The notes below the pieces were generated by a model, which saw only the letters and a program-made list of their open reading frames with translations, was not told the origin of the DNA and searched no databases. Below, one piece after another: positions 9,742 through 25,898 of a stretch of DNA of 49,153 bases. The stretch is taken from assembly GCF_947492455.1 (NCBI RefSeq), contig NZ_CANLNB010000007.1, positions 1 through 49,153 of the forward strand, in the 5' to 3' direction. Source of the DNA: an uncultured Aliiroseovarius sp. (GTDB taxonomy: Bacteria; Pseudomonadota; Alphaproteobacteria; Rhodobacterales; Rhodobacteraceae). Both the position numbers and the translations under genes were made by a program. Within the stretch, counting starts at the first letter, position 1. Every line of letters starts with the position of its first letter.

Positions 9742-10581
9742 TCACGTCTTCTGGGGGATGTGTCGCGCGTGTTGCGCATGTGGGTTTTTGACTTGTGTTT
9801 CGATCAGCGCGTTCATTGGCTGTTCGACCTCAAAACCCGCGGTAATCAAGCGGTGTTTGGCGCGCTCTAGAAGCTCCAGTCGTTGCTCGTGGGACAGCGG
9901 CGCGACCATTCCCAGTTTCAGCGCAGTGTCGTCGATCTGCTTGGTGTTCAGAAAGACCAACGTGTGCCCGGGCACGCAGGCGACCGGAGTGAAATAGTCG
10001 GCCAGAAGCTCCATCTGGATTGCGATCCAAGGCAAGCGCCAGAACAGATAGTCCTGCTGTACCACCAGCGCACGACCGGGGATCAGCGACGGAAAGAAGG
10101 TGCGCGTCATCGCGTCCATCGTCCGCGTGGATTTTGAGGCATCCATGACGAGGATCTCGATCGGACCATCTTCCCAGATCTGGTCCTCGATCTGGCCCGG
10201 ATGCAGCGAGATACGCTCGGTCCAAGGGGTCAGAAGGTCGATCGCCAAGTCCAGCGTTTTGGTGCCCTCAAATGGAGCGATCCCACGTGGGTACAGGAAG
10301 TGTTCTTTGGCGGCTTCGTTGACGCCGAACCGGTCAAAGGCGTGGATCAGGCCAGAGTGGCCCGCATGTTGGTGCCCTGCCGCCAATCGCGCGGTCGATC
10401 CGCCGACGTAGCAGCCCAGATCAACGACGGCGCCTTTGTCCAGCATCCATTCAGACGTGGCCCAGAAATAAAAGCGCTGCTCTGCCGGGGCCAACATGGT
10501 CGGCACCTTTGCCGCTTGCGCCAGCAGGGCCGGGTCAAGCGCGTCCCACGGGGCGTCTTTGAAAATTGCTGGATCGGTCAT
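9742..10581 (-). CDS. Class I SAM-dependent methyltransferase-like protein
   Basis: A 279-residue protein with the class I methyltransferase glycine-rich motif DLGCYVGGSTARLA (about 53-66) and the following acidic strand IHAFDRFG. A later ILVMDASKS segment fits motif II, resembling the Methyltransf_24 / TylF-like group. Those enzymes often act on sugars or small molecules; the substrate here is unknown. It is transcribed convergently with the NYN gene (53 bases between stops) and divergently from tRNA-Trp. Length and motifs are intact. Confidence 0.7.
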   Translation of the reverse strand: MTDPAIFKDAPWDALDPALLAQAAKVPTMLAPAEQRFYFWATSEWMLDKGAVVDLGCYVGGSTARLAAGHQHAGHSGLIHAFDRFGVNEAAKEHFLYPRGIAPFEGTKTLDLAIDLLTPWTERISLHPGQIEDQIWEDGPIEILVMDASKSTRTMDAMTRTFFPSLIPGRALVVQQDYLFWRLPWIAIQMELLADYFTPVACVPGHTLVFLNTKQIDDTALKLGMVAPLSHEQRLELLERAKHRLITAGFEVEQPMNALIETQVKNPHAQHARHIPQKT

Positions 10582-10640
10582 TGCGGAACCTGTTTTTGGA
10601 CTTACGTGGAAGATAGCACCAAAAATGTCAACGAAAGCTC

Positions 10641-10669
10641 TTGATAATCCGGGCGCGCTGGCATAATCG
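10641..10669 (+). promoter_or_regulatory. Promoter of tRNA-Trp
   Basis: TTGATA (10641-10646) and TAATCG (10664-10669) are 17 bases apart, ending 13 bases before the tRNA. An overlapping CATAAT at 10662 is a closer -10 match with 15-base spacing. Confidence 0.6.
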
Positions 10670-10682
10670 CTGTCTCGGTCCT

Positions 10683-10758
10683 AGGGGTATAGCTCAGTTG
10701 GTAGAGCGACGGTCTCCAAAACCGTAGGTCGCGGGTTCGAACCCTGCTGCCCCTGCCA
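10683..10758 (+). tRNA. trnW: tRNA-Trp (anticodon CCA)
   Basis: A complete 76-base tRNA. The acceptor stem is AGGGGTA/TGCCCCT, the D-arm has GCTC/GAGC, and the anticodon loop CTCCAAA gives CCA. The T-arm is GCGGG-TTCGAAC-CCTGC, and the 3' CCA is encoded. In many bacteria tRNA-Trp lies directly between tuf and secE; here a methyltransferase, a nuclease and a metal-export pair have been inserted around it. Confidence 0.97.
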
Positions 10759-10850
10759 CCACCTTCACCAACATAGACGATCCAGCGAAGCCTCGCTTAG
10801 CGGTCCTGTGGCTGTTGTCGAGCTGCGTGGTCCGCGCTACATGCCATAGT

Positions 10851-11510
10851 ATGACTTTTCTGCGTTCGACCTGCCTGTCCCTTCCGGTGATTGCGGCCTC
10901 GGCTTTGCCATTGGCCAGCCACCCGCATGTGTTCATCGATGCCGGCGCGAATCTGTTGTTCGACGACGCGGGGCAACTGGCCGGGGTACGGGTGTTCTGG
11001 GCCTATGACGAGTTCTATTCGCTTCTGCTGGTCGAAGATAACGGTCTGGATGCGGACGGGGATGGCATTCCCGAACAGGCTGCGTTGGACGCCTATGCGG
11101 GTCAGGACGTGGACTGGGCGGCGGGTTTTCCCGGTGATCTCTATCTGAAGACTGCGGACGCTGACGTGGCGCTTTCCGGGCCGGTCGAGCATGGCATGCG
11201 CTACGAGGATGGGCGCGTGATCAGTTGGCATATCCGCCCGCTGGATACGCGTCTGACGGTCGGCGCTGATCCCCTGTTGGTACAGATCTACGACCCCACC
11301 TTTTTTGTGGCCTATGACGTGGTTCTGCCCGTCACCGTTCAGGGCCGGGATGACTGCACGGTCGAGCAGGTGCCAGCTGATCTGAACGCCGCCTACGACA
11401 AGGTTGAAAGCCTGCTTTATGGCCCAGACAGTGTTGAGTACTCGGAAGACAGCTATCCCGAAGTGGGCGATTTGTTTGCGGATCAGTTGTTGCTGACATG
11501 CTCCGAGTAA
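10851..11510 (+). CDS. DUF1007 family periplasmic protein
   Basis: A 219-residue protein counted from the ATG at 10851, chosen because a signal peptide (about residues 1-20) follows it directly; the frame is open further upstream. The mature protein begins with the family hallmark HPHVFIDA. DUF1007 proteins are periplasmic, rich in conserved His/Asp, and typically sit beside NicO-type nickel/cobalt transporters. The next gene is such a transporter, overlapping this one by 13 bases, so a joint role in metal (Ni/Co, possibly Zn) export or homeostasis is likely. No clear Shine-Dalgarno precedes the chosen start. Confidence 0.82.
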   Translation: MTFLRSTCLSLPVIAASALPLASHPHVFIDAGANLLFDDAGQLAGVRVFWAYDEFYSLLLVEDNGLDADGDGIPEQAALDAYAGQDVDWAAGFPGDLYLKTADADVALSGPVEHGMRYEDGRVISWHIRPLDTRLTVGADPLLVQIYDPTFFVAYDVVLPVTVQGRDDCTVEQVPADLNAAYDKVESLLYGPDSVEYSEDSYPEVGDLFADQLLLTCSE

Positions 11511-12424
11511 TCTCGATCCTGTCCCTTGTCATTCTGGTGGTCGGTGTCGCGCTGTGGGCCACCGGCGCGTTGGAGGGTGTGTCGGCATGGGCCGCAGATT
11601 GGCAGCGGCAAGTGCAGACCTCGATGGCACGCGGATTGCGCGCACTCAGGGCAGGGGAGCCGGGCGCGTTGCTTGCGCTTTTGACCATCTGCTTTTCCTA
11701 CGGGTTCTTTCACGCAGTCGGGCCGGGGCACGGTAAGGTGTTGATCGGCGGGTATTCTCTGGCCTCGCGCGCGACCATGTGGCGGATGTCGACGGTGGCT
11801 CTGCTGTCCTCGCTTGCGCAGGGACTCAGCGCCATATTGTTGGTGTTTGCGGGCGTACTGGTCTTGAACCTAACGCGTCAGCAAATGGTCGGACTGGCCG
11901 AGGAGTGGTTTGCAGATGCGAGCTATGCGGCGATTGCTTTGATTGGCGTCTATCTGCTGGTGCGCGGGGCGCGGAAGCTGTACCGGGTATCTAGAAACGA
12001 AGCTCATTCGCATGACCATTCGCATAGCCATGACCGCCATGACGAACACACCCATTGCCACGACTGCGGCCACGCGCATGCGCCGGGTCTGCATGACGTG
12101 GAAGCCGCTGGAAACTGGCGCGAGTTAGCCGTTCTGATCGCAGGCGTCGCCATTCGTCCCTGCACCGGTGCGCTGTTCCTTCTGGTGCTGACATGGCAGA
12201 TGGGACTGGTCTGGCAGGGCATCCTTGGCGTCGTCGCGATGGCGCTGGGAACTGCCAGCGTCACTATCGTGACCGCCATGGCGGCCGTTGGCCTGCGCGG
12301 AGGGCTTCTGGCGGGGCTTCTTGAGGGTGGCGGAACAATGGCCGCACGCGCGGTCCCACTGCTGGAAATCGCTGCTGGCGCGCTGGTTGTGATCGTCGCT
12401 TTGGGCCTTTTAGGCGTGGTTTGA
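11498..12424 (+). CDS. NicO/RcnA-type nickel/cobalt efflux transporter
   Basis: A 308-residue membrane protein of the NicO family. The signature HAVGPGHGK (about residues 72-80) lies in the second membrane helix, and RPCTG (about 221-225) marks the second conserved segment. Between them is a His-rich cytoplasmic loop (about 168-196) with about a dozen His, typical of metal-sensing or metal-binding loops in RcnA-like exporters. About six to seven transmembrane helices are visible. It overlaps the DUF1007 gene and is probably co-translated with it. Substrate (Ni2+, Co2+ or another divalent metal) is inferred from the family. Confidence 0.85.
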   Translation: MLRVISILSLVILVVGVALWATGALEGVSAWAADWQRQVQTSMARGLRALRAGEPGALLALLTICFSYGFFHAVGPGHGKVLIGGYSLASRATMWRMSTVALLSSLAQGLSAILLVFAGVLVLNLTRQQMVGLAEEWFADASYAAIALIGVYLLVRGARKLYRVSRNEAHSHDHSHSHDRHDEHTHCHDCGHAHAPGLHDVEAAGNWRELAVLIAGVAIRPCTGALFLLVLTWQMGLVWQGILGVVAMALGTASVTIVTAMAAVGLRGGLLAGLLEGGGTMAARAVPLLEIAAGALVVIVALGLLGVV

Positions 12425-12493
12425 CGGTGAAGGCTTGAAAACCCCGTGCGCATTGCGTAATTGACCGGCTATCATATGAAAGGCCGAAAACAG

Positions 12494-12685
12494 ATGACCA
12501 ATCCGTTGCAATTCATCCAGCAAGTGCGCGCCGAGGTGTCCAAAGTCACCTGGCCGACCCGCCGTGAGGTTATGTTGACCACCGGCATGGTGTTCGTGCT
12601 GGCTGCTCTTACGGCATTGTTCTTTTCGCTTGTGGACCTTGGCATCCGCAGCGGTCTGTCCGCGGTGCTGGGCTACTTCGGCTAA
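12494..12685 (+). CDS. secE: Preprotein translocase subunit SecE
   Basis: A 63-residue single-membrane-helix SecE, the clamp of the SecYEG channel. The core motif QVRAEVSKVTWPTRRE precedes a hydrophobic helix (about 27-50). The frame is open from an upstream TTG at 12461 and an ATG at 12476, but the ATG at 12494 gives the standard family N-terminus (MTNPLQFIQQV). nusG follows, as in most bacteria. SecY is not in the window. Confidence 0.94.
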   Translation: MTNPLQFIQQVRAEVSKVTWPTRREVMLTTGMVFVLAALTALFFSLVDLGIRSGLSAVLGYFG

Positions 12686-12840
12686 CGCTCGGTCTTTGCC
12701 CTTGAAATGAGCGTATTTCGGGGGTAGTTCGGGCATCACTTCGGGAAGGGCGTGTGGCGAATCAAGTTGCACGCCGATTTTTTGTTCCCGGAAACGAAAT
12801 TGAAAATGTCCCTTCGGGGCGCAGGAATGCAGAGGCTGAC

Positions 12841-13374
12841 ATGGCGAAACGGTGGTATTCGGTAAGCGTGCTGTCGAACTTCGAGAAGAAGATCGCAGAG
12901 GCAATCCGTGCTTCGGTCGAAGAAAAAGGTCTTGAGGACCAAATCGACGAAGTGCTGGTGCCGACCGAAGAGGTCATCGAGGTGCGCCGCGGCAAGAAGG
13001 TCACGACCGAGCGTCGCTTCATGCCGGGTTACGTTCTGGTCCACATGGAAATGTCGGACGAGGGCTATCACCTGATCATGTCGATCAACCGCGTCACTGG
13101 CTTCCTGGGTCCGCAGGGCCGTCCGATGCCGATGCGCGATGCCGAAGTACAGGGCATTCTGGGCCGCGTCGAAGAAGGTGCGGAAGCGCCGAAACTGATG
13201 ATCAGCTTCGAGATTGGCGAGAAAGTCGCCGTGACCGACGGCGCGTTCGAAGGCTTCGACGGTCTGGTCGAAGAAGTGGACGAAGAAGGCCAGCGCCTGA
13301 AGGTGGCTGTGTCGATCTTTGGTCGGGAAACCCCGGTCGAACTGGATTACACGCAGGTCTCGAAGCAGGGCTGA
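12841..13374 (+). CDS. nusG: Transcription termination/antitermination protein NusG
   Basis: A 177-residue NusG counted from the ATG at 12841 (the frame is open 29 codons further upstream, but the family start MAKRWYSVSV and an AGAGG Shine-Dalgarno fix the start here). The N-terminal NGN domain (about 3-115) binds the RNA polymerase clamp, with the KVTTERRFMPGYVLV segment, and the C-terminal KOW domain (about 125-175) contacts Rho or ribosomal protein S10. Unusually, nusG is followed by a strong terminator and an unrelated gene rather than directly by rplK. Confidence 0.97.
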   Translation: MAKRWYSVSVLSNFEKKIAEAIRASVEEKGLEDQIDEVLVPTEEVIEVRRGKKVTTERRFMPGYVLVHMEMSDEGYHLIMSINRVTGFLGPQGRPMPMRDAEVQGILGRVEEGAEAPKLMISFEIGEKVAVTDGAFEGFDGLVEEVDEEGQRLKVAVSIFGRETPVELDYTQVSKQG

Positions 13375-13393
13375 TCTAACTTTTCGGAGAATT

Positions 13394-13434
13394 AAAAAAA
13401 CGCGGCGAGGACATTGGTCTTCGTCGCGTTTTTT
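13394..13434. terminator. Intrinsic terminator after nusG
   Basis: A 14-pair stem (AAAAAACGCGGCGA paired with TCGTCGCGTTTTTT, one G-U) with A- and T-runs on both sides, so it could stop transcription in either direction. It separates secE-nusG from the downstream genes. Confidence 0.92.
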
Positions 13435-13472
13435 GTTTCAGCTGGAGGATGAATCAGATGTTTGGCCATGCG

Positions 13473-13500
13473 TTGACATTACGCTTCTACGCCGTACTTA
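13473..13500 (+). promoter_or_regulatory. Promoter of the secreted-protein gene between nusG and rplK
   Basis: A consensus -35 TTGACA (13473-13478) and TACTTA (13495-13500) with 16-base spacing lie about 40 bases upstream of the gene, right after the nusG terminator. Confidence 0.7.
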
Positions 13501-13538
13501 TGACCCTAAGTATAGGTCGCTATAGATAGGAGTATTTT

Positions 13539-14366
13539 ATGCTGCAGGTCCATTCTCTAAGGGCAGCTCTTTCACTTGTTTGTATTTTAGCTTTTGTTGG
13601 AATTGCCGATGCTGATTCAGGGACGTTTGCGTCACAGGTGGAGGGGCTGAGTGCCGTGGCTCTTGCTGAATTACCAGATGGAAAAGCTCGGTCAGATGAT
13701 CCAGCGAGCGAACATTGTACCATGCCGGAGAAAGAATTGCTTACTCCTGCGGGCCAATTAGTTGCTACGCGAAATTGGTTGGTAACTGCAGAGATCGAGC
13801 ACGCAGGTTACACGTTTGTTAGTTTTGTCGGGCATGCTGAGAGTGGCACGAGTGGTTCCTGTTATTTGAGAGATGGGAATGTTGCGGTCTTTCAGGGAAC
13901 AAAGATTCTCGGGGTTGTTTATGCGAACAATATGGCAACGCGTGACATAGGTTTGGTCCACGCGCTTGAAGGTGATCGTTTGCGTATATTTGATGGTGGA
14001 TACCCCAATATGCCACTCGCTGATTTGCAGGTCATTGACGACGATCTGATAATTGTTGGAAACGTCTCGGATCGTGACAGTTTTTGTGGTGGTAGGGTCA
14101 GTGTTCCGAATATTCGTGATCTGGAGATACACGATGCACGGCGCGTTCTTTTTTCGGAAGGATGGACCGTAGACCCAACTCTTAGTGAAGGCGATGATAG
14201 GGGGAGCGGTCTCTTTCCCCACCCGCTTCCTGAGACGGATTCCTGCATGGGAACCGGTTTGGGGTTTTGTTCCTTTGGCTATGTGAAGCACGGCTCTGAA
14301 CACCTTAGGGTCGGAACCGTTGGCGAAGGTTATCGCGTAACTGACTTCTCGGCTTGGTGCGAGTGA
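13539..14366 (+). CDS. Secreted protein of unknown function, AT-richer insert
   Basis: A 275-residue protein I do not recognise. It starts with a signal peptide (hydrophobic 9-23, likely cut near ADA-D at about 26). The mature part is acidic, mostly beta-like, with about eight cysteines, including CYLRDG, FCGG, SCMG, GFCSFG and a C-terminal SAWCE, compatible with disulfides in the periplasm. The ATG has a good AGGAG site six bases upstream. Its base and codon use (many TTT, GTT, GAT, AAT codons) differ sharply from the flanking GC-rich, biased nusG and rplK, suggesting recent acquisition. It carries its own promoter and sits behind the nusG terminator. Confidence 0.72.
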   Translation: MLQVHSLRAALSLVCILAFVGIADADSGTFASQVEGLSAVALAELPDGKARSDDPASEHCTMPEKELLTPAGQLVATRNWLVTAEIEHAGYTFVSFVGHAESGTSGSCYLRDGNVAVFQGTKILGVVYANNMATRDIGLVHALEGDRLRIFDGGYPNMPLADLQVIDDDLIIVGNVSDRDSFCGGRVSVPNIRDLEIHDARRVLFSEGWTVDPTLSEGDDRGSGLFPHPLPETDSCMGTGLGFCSFGYVKHGSEHLRVGTVGEGYRVTDFSAWCE

Positions 14367-14425
14367 TGTGTTCACTTCACAATGCAAGTAGGAGTTTGGG
14401 TAGGTTTGAGGCGAACGTCTTGCCA

Positions 14426-14572
14426 AAGGCAGTTAACAGGCGTAAACGCCTTCCATCGCCTTCGGGCGAGATTCTTTCGTGGGAGGGGCGGCGATCGCGA
14501 TCGCCAAACCAGACCACGGCAATGAGAAGGCGAAGGGACGCGTCCCCGAGCTGTTGTTAAAGGAGAAGCCAA
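14426..14572 (+). promoter_or_regulatory. Palindrome-rich leader of rplK-rplA
   Basis: The leader holds AGGCG/CGCCT (14438-14451), TCGCC-TTCG-GGCGA (14456-14469, a stable UUCG tetraloop), a perfect 16-base palindrome GGCGATCGCGATCGCC (14490-14505) and GGGACGCGTCCC (14535-14546), ending with AAGGAG before the rplK ATG. In many bacteria ribosomal protein L1 represses its own operon by binding the rplK leader; that such a site is here is an inference. Confidence 0.5.
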
Positions 14573-14998
14573 ATGGCTAAGAAACTCGCTGGCACGATGA
14601 AACTGCAGGTTCCTGCAGGTCAAGCCAACCCCAGCCCGCCCGTCGGCCCCGCACTGGGTCAGCGCGGCATCAACATCATGGAATTCTGCAAGGCGTTCAA
14701 CGCCAAGACGCAGGATCTGGAGCCCGGCGCGCCGTGCCCGACCGTGATCACCTATTACCAGGACAAGTCCTTCTCGATGGACATCAAGACGCCCCCCGCG
14801 TCGTACTTCCTGCGTAAGGCTGCCAAGCTGAAGTCGGGTGCAAACAACCCCGGTCGCGAGACCGTTGGCACCGTGACCGCTGCTCAGGTGAAAGAAATCG
14901 CTGAAGCAAAAATGAAAGATCTGAACGCAAACGACATCGACGCTGCGATGCAGATCATCCTGGGCTCGGCCCGCTCTATGGGCATTGAGGTGAAGTAA
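14573..14998 (+). CDS. rplK: 50S ribosomal protein L11
   Basis: A 141-residue L11 with both family domains. The N-terminal domain (about 1-70) has the [13 protein letters not shown] segment that contacts factors at the GTPase-associated centre; the C-terminal domain (about 75-141) binds 23S rRNA helices 43/44. It starts after a clear AAGGAG site and ends one base before rplA, so L11 and L1 are co-translated. It is the first gene of its transcription block here because nusG is separated by a terminator and an inserted gene. Confidence 0.98.
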   Translation: MAKKLAGTMKLQVPAGQANPSPPVGPALGQRGINIMEFCKAFNAKTQDLEPGAPCPTVITYYQDKSFSMDIKTPPASYFLRKAAKLKSGANNPGRETVGTVTAAQVKEIAEAKMKDLNANDIDAAMQIILGSARSMGIEVK

Positions 14999-14999
14999 G

Positions 15000-15698
15000 A
15001 TGGCAAAACTGGGTAAACGTACCGCTGCCGCTCGCGAAGCCTTCGCCGGCAAAGAAAACCTGAGCGTTGAAGACGCTGTTGCGCTGGTAAAGGGCAACGC
15101 TAACGCCAAGTTCGACGAAACCATCGAAATCGCAATGGCGCTGGGTGTTGACACCCGTCACGCTGACCAAATGGTCCGCGGCGTTATCGGCCTGCCGAAC
15201 GGCACCGGTAAAACCATGCGCGTTGCTGTTTTCGCTCGTGGCCCGAAAGCTGAAGAAGCTCAGGCTGCTGGTGCAGACATCGTTGGTGCAGAAGACCTGA
15301 TGGAAACCATTCAGGGCGGCACCATCGAATTCGATCGCTGCATTGCCACCCCTGACATGATGCCGATCGTTGGCCGTCTGGGTAAAGTTCTGGGTCCGCG
15401 CAACCTGATGCCGAACCCCAAAGTGGGCACCGTGACCATGGACGTCAAAGCGGCTGTTGAAGCTGCCAAGGGCGGCGAAGTTCAGTTCAAGGCTGAAAAA
15501 GGTGGCGTGGTTCACGCTGGCCTGGGCAAAGCCTCGTTCGACGAAGCCAAGCTGGTTGAAAACGTGCGCGCCTTCGTGGACGCCGTTCAGAAAGCCAAGC
15601 CCTCGGGCGCCAAAGGCACCTACATGAAGAAAATCTCGCTGAGCTCGACCATGGGCCCGGGCGTAACGCTGGACGTGGACAACGCCACAGGTAACTGA
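15000..15698 (+). CDS. rplA: 50S ribosomal protein L1
   Basis: A 232-residue L1 of normal length, builder of the mobile L1 stalk near the E site and, in many bacteria, repressor of the rplK-rplA mRNA. The family segments [14 protein letters not shown] and [17 protein letters not shown] are intact. It follows rplK by one base. A terminator follows, so rplJ-rplL form a separate unit. Confidence 0.98.
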   Translation: MAKLGKRTAAAREAFAGKENLSVEDAVALVKGNANAKFDETIEIAMALGVDTRHADQMVRGVIGLPNGTGKTMRVAVFARGPKAEEAQAAGADIVGAEDLMETIQGGTIEFDRCIATPDMMPIVGRLGKVLGPRNLMPNPKVGTVTMDVKAAVEAAKGGEVQFKAEKGGVVHAGLGKASFDEAKLVENVRAFVDAVQKAKPSGAKGTYMKKISLSSTMGPGVTLDVDNATGN

Positions 15699-15719
15699 GT
15701 TTCTTCAGTGTGAATTCAG

Positions 15720-15749
15720 AAAAGGGCGTCCTGATTGGGCGCCCTTTTT
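15720..15749 (+). terminator. Intrinsic terminator after rplA
   Basis: Stem AAAGGGCG.CC/GG.CGCCCTTT with a short TGATT loop, followed by a T run. Confidence 0.88.
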
Positions 15750-16151
15750 GCATGTGATTTGTGTGCGCATTTTGAGAAGTCTGAATTCTGTGCTAGGGTC
15801 GGCTTGTTAAGGCTGCCGGAGTTTCTTGACCGAGCGCCCTGTTAGGGGTTGGAAAACCCCTCGAAACATTCTACATAGACCGAGCATTCCAGCGTGCGAT
15901 TCGTCGTGCGCTGTTTTGCGTTTCGTCCGAGACGGTGGGTGACGCCGGTGGGCCAAGCTGAAAAGCGACCGCGCGCAAGTGTCATAATTCCTGCCTGAGA
16001 TGGGAAATGGACAAAAGAATTCTCTCGGCCGCTTGGCCTTGGGGCGATTTTGCGAAGGACCCTTATCGCGGACCCGATTGCCGGGTTTTCCTTGAAAACT
16101 CGGTAAAATATGAGCCGGAGGGGTCAAACCCTCCATACTTGGAGTGAAACT
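15750..16151 (+). promoter_or_regulatory. Promoter and long leader of rplJ-rplL
   Basis: A 400-base region without a gene. A likely promoter is TTGAGA with TAGGGT 16 bases on (about 15773-15800). The transcript would then have a leader of roughly 350 nt with several hairpins, e.g. a CCCTG..TAGGGG/CCCCT pair near 15840 and GGAGGG/CCCTCC just before rplJ (about 16118-16134). Long structured leaders that bind L10(L12)4 and repress rplJL are known in many bacteria; whether this one works so is inferred from position. An in-frame ATG at 16110 lies in the leader but is not the gene start. Confidence 0.55.
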
Positions 16152-16664
16152 GTGGATAGAGCACAAAAAGAAAAAGTGGTCGAGGAACTCGGCCAAATCT
16201 TTGAAAGCTCTGGCGTCGTTGTGGTTGCCCACTACGCCGGTCTCACGGTTGCTGAAATGCAGGACCTGCGTTCGCAAATGCGCGAAGCTGGTGGGTCTGT
16301 ACGCGTTGCCAAGAACAAGCTCGCCAAAATCGCCCTTGAAGGTAAGCCGGCCGCTTCGATCGCCGACTATCTGACGGGTATGACTGTTCTTGCCTATTCC
16401 GAAGATCCTGTGGCTGCGGCCAAGGTCATGGATAAGTACGCCAAAGACAACGAGAAGCTCGTGATCCTTGGTGGTGCTATGGGCGAGGACGCTCTGGACC
16501 CTGCTGGTGTTAAAGCCGTTGCTGCTATGCCGTCGCGTGAAGAGCTCATTGCTTCGATCGCTGGCTGTATTGGCGCACCTGCTTCGAACATCGCTGGTGC
16601 CATTGGCGCGCCTGCTTCGAACATCGCATCCATCTTGTCTACTATTGAAGACAAGGCTGCTTAA
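16152..16664 (+). CDS. rplJ: 50S ribosomal protein L10
   Basis: A 170-residue L10 starting with GTG at 16152. This start has a TTGGAG site seven bases upstream and gives the family N-terminus ([13 protein letters not shown]); an ATG 42 bases earlier would add 14 residues unrelated to L10. L10 anchors the L7/L12 stalk to 23S rRNA. The C-terminal tail has two near-identical copies of GAPASNIA, part of the helix that binds L12 dimers. rplL follows 69 bases downstream. Confidence 0.96.
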   Translation: MDRAQKEKVVEELGQIFESSGVVVVAHYAGLTVAEMQDLRSQMREAGGSVRVAKNKLAKIALEGKPAASIADYLTGMTVLAYSEDPVAAAKVMDKYAKDNEKLVILGGAMGEDALDPAGVKAVAAMPSREELIASIAGCIGAPASNIAGAIGAPASNIASILSTIEDKAA

Positions 16665-16733
16665 GCAATCTGAGACCAGCGGAGCGGATAATCGCCTCAC
16701 GTTGGAACACATCTAAATACGGAAAGAAGTCAA

Positions 16734-17108
16734 ATGGCTGATCTGAAAAAACTTGCTGAAGAGATCGTGGGTCTGACCCTTCTCGAAGCACAAGAACTGA
16801 AAACCATCCTCAAAGACGAGTATGGCATCGAGCCCGCCGCTGGCGGCGCAGTTGTAATGGCAGCTGGCGGCGACGCCGGTGGCGCAGCAGCTGAAGAAAA
16901 AACCGAGTTTGACGTTGTTCTGAAGAACGCCGGCGCCTCGAAAATCAACGTGATCAAAGAAGTTCGCGGCATCACCGGTCTTGGCCTGAAAGAAGCCAAA
17001 GAGCTGGTTGAAGCTGGCGGCAAGATCAAAGAAGGCGTTGACAAAGCAGAAGCAGAAGACGTGAAAGCCAAGCTGGAAGCAGCTGGCGCAGAAGTCGAAC
17101 TGGCTTAA
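16734..17108 (+). CDS. rplL: 50S ribosomal protein L7/L12
   Basis: A 124-residue L7/L12. The N-terminal dimerisation helices (about 1-32) are followed by an Ala/Gly-rich hinge (about 36-56) and the C-terminal factor-binding domain, with the family motif [19 protein letters not shown]. It supplies the flexible stalk that recruits EF-Tu and EF-G. It ends 245 bases before rpoB with no terminator-like T run, so some transcripts may continue into rpoBC. Confidence 0.98.
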   Translation: MADLKKLAEEIVGLTLLEAQELKTILKDEYGIEPAAGGAVVMAAGGDAGGAAAEEKTEFDVVLKNAGASKINVIKEVRGITGLGLKEAKELVEAGGKIKEGVDKAEAEDVKAKLEAAGAEVELA

Positions 17109-17353
17109 GCTTTACGCTTTTGGGCCCACGGTGGCCCACAAAATCAAGGCTGGGCCCGGAGAAAATCCGGGTCCAGCCGAACCTGTCTTGAAGAGGGCCT
17201 GAATGCGGGCGTTGTTCTGGGAAAGGTTCAATGGATCGGGAGGGAACCCTTGGGCGGGTTTCCATGAATTGGTTCGAACCCCCGTCTCGGACGAGGTGTC
17301 GCCGGCGACCCAACGGTTGGCGCCTCAGTTGAGAAATGAAAGGTAAATACCTT
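17109..17353 (+). promoter_or_regulatory. Structured rpoB leader
   Basis: The rplL-rpoB gap holds a series of hairpins: TGGGCC/GGCCCA (about 17129-17142), a 13-pair stem GGCTGGGCCCGGA/TCCGGGTCCAGCC with GAAAA loop (about 17152-17182), GGGAACCC/GGGTTTCC (about 17244-17265), CCAAC/GTTGG near 17311, and a short repeat AAGGTA-AA-TACCTT that pairs the rpoB ribosome binding site with the bases just before the ATG. None has a T run, so this looks like a translational or processing control leader rather than a terminator. I recall a published Rhodobacterales 'Rhodo-rpoB' RNA motif upstream of rpoB; this is likely the same element, to be confirmed by its covariance model. Confidence 0.65.
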
Positions 17354-21490
<4,137 letters not shown>

Positions 21491-21540
21491 GGCGCCCGCC
21501 TTACCCCTCCCACCCTTCCCCTGATTAAAGGAAACGCAAA

Positions 21541-25797
<4,257 letters not shown>

Positions 25798-25819
25798 TCG
25801 GCACTGACATAAGTTATGG

Positions 25820-25850
25820 AAAGCCCCGCGTTTTGCGGGGCTTTTCTTTT
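25820..25850 (+). terminator. Intrinsic terminator of rpoBC
   Basis: Stem AAAGCCCCGC/GCGGGGCTTT with a TTTT loop and a T-rich tail, 22 bases after the rpoC stop. Confidence 0.93.
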
Positions 25851-25898
25851 GGCGATCGTATATTTGACAAACCCGTATATCTCGCGGCACTTGTACTC

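Noticed and set aside
12754-12840. Upstream start for nusG at 12754
   Set aside because: The extra 29 residues do not belong to NusG, and ATG 12841 has a proper ribosome binding site.
16110-16151. ATG at 16110 as the start of rplJ
   Set aside because: It adds 14 residues not found in L10 and has a poorer site; GTG 16152 has a Shine-Dalgarno and the family N-terminus.
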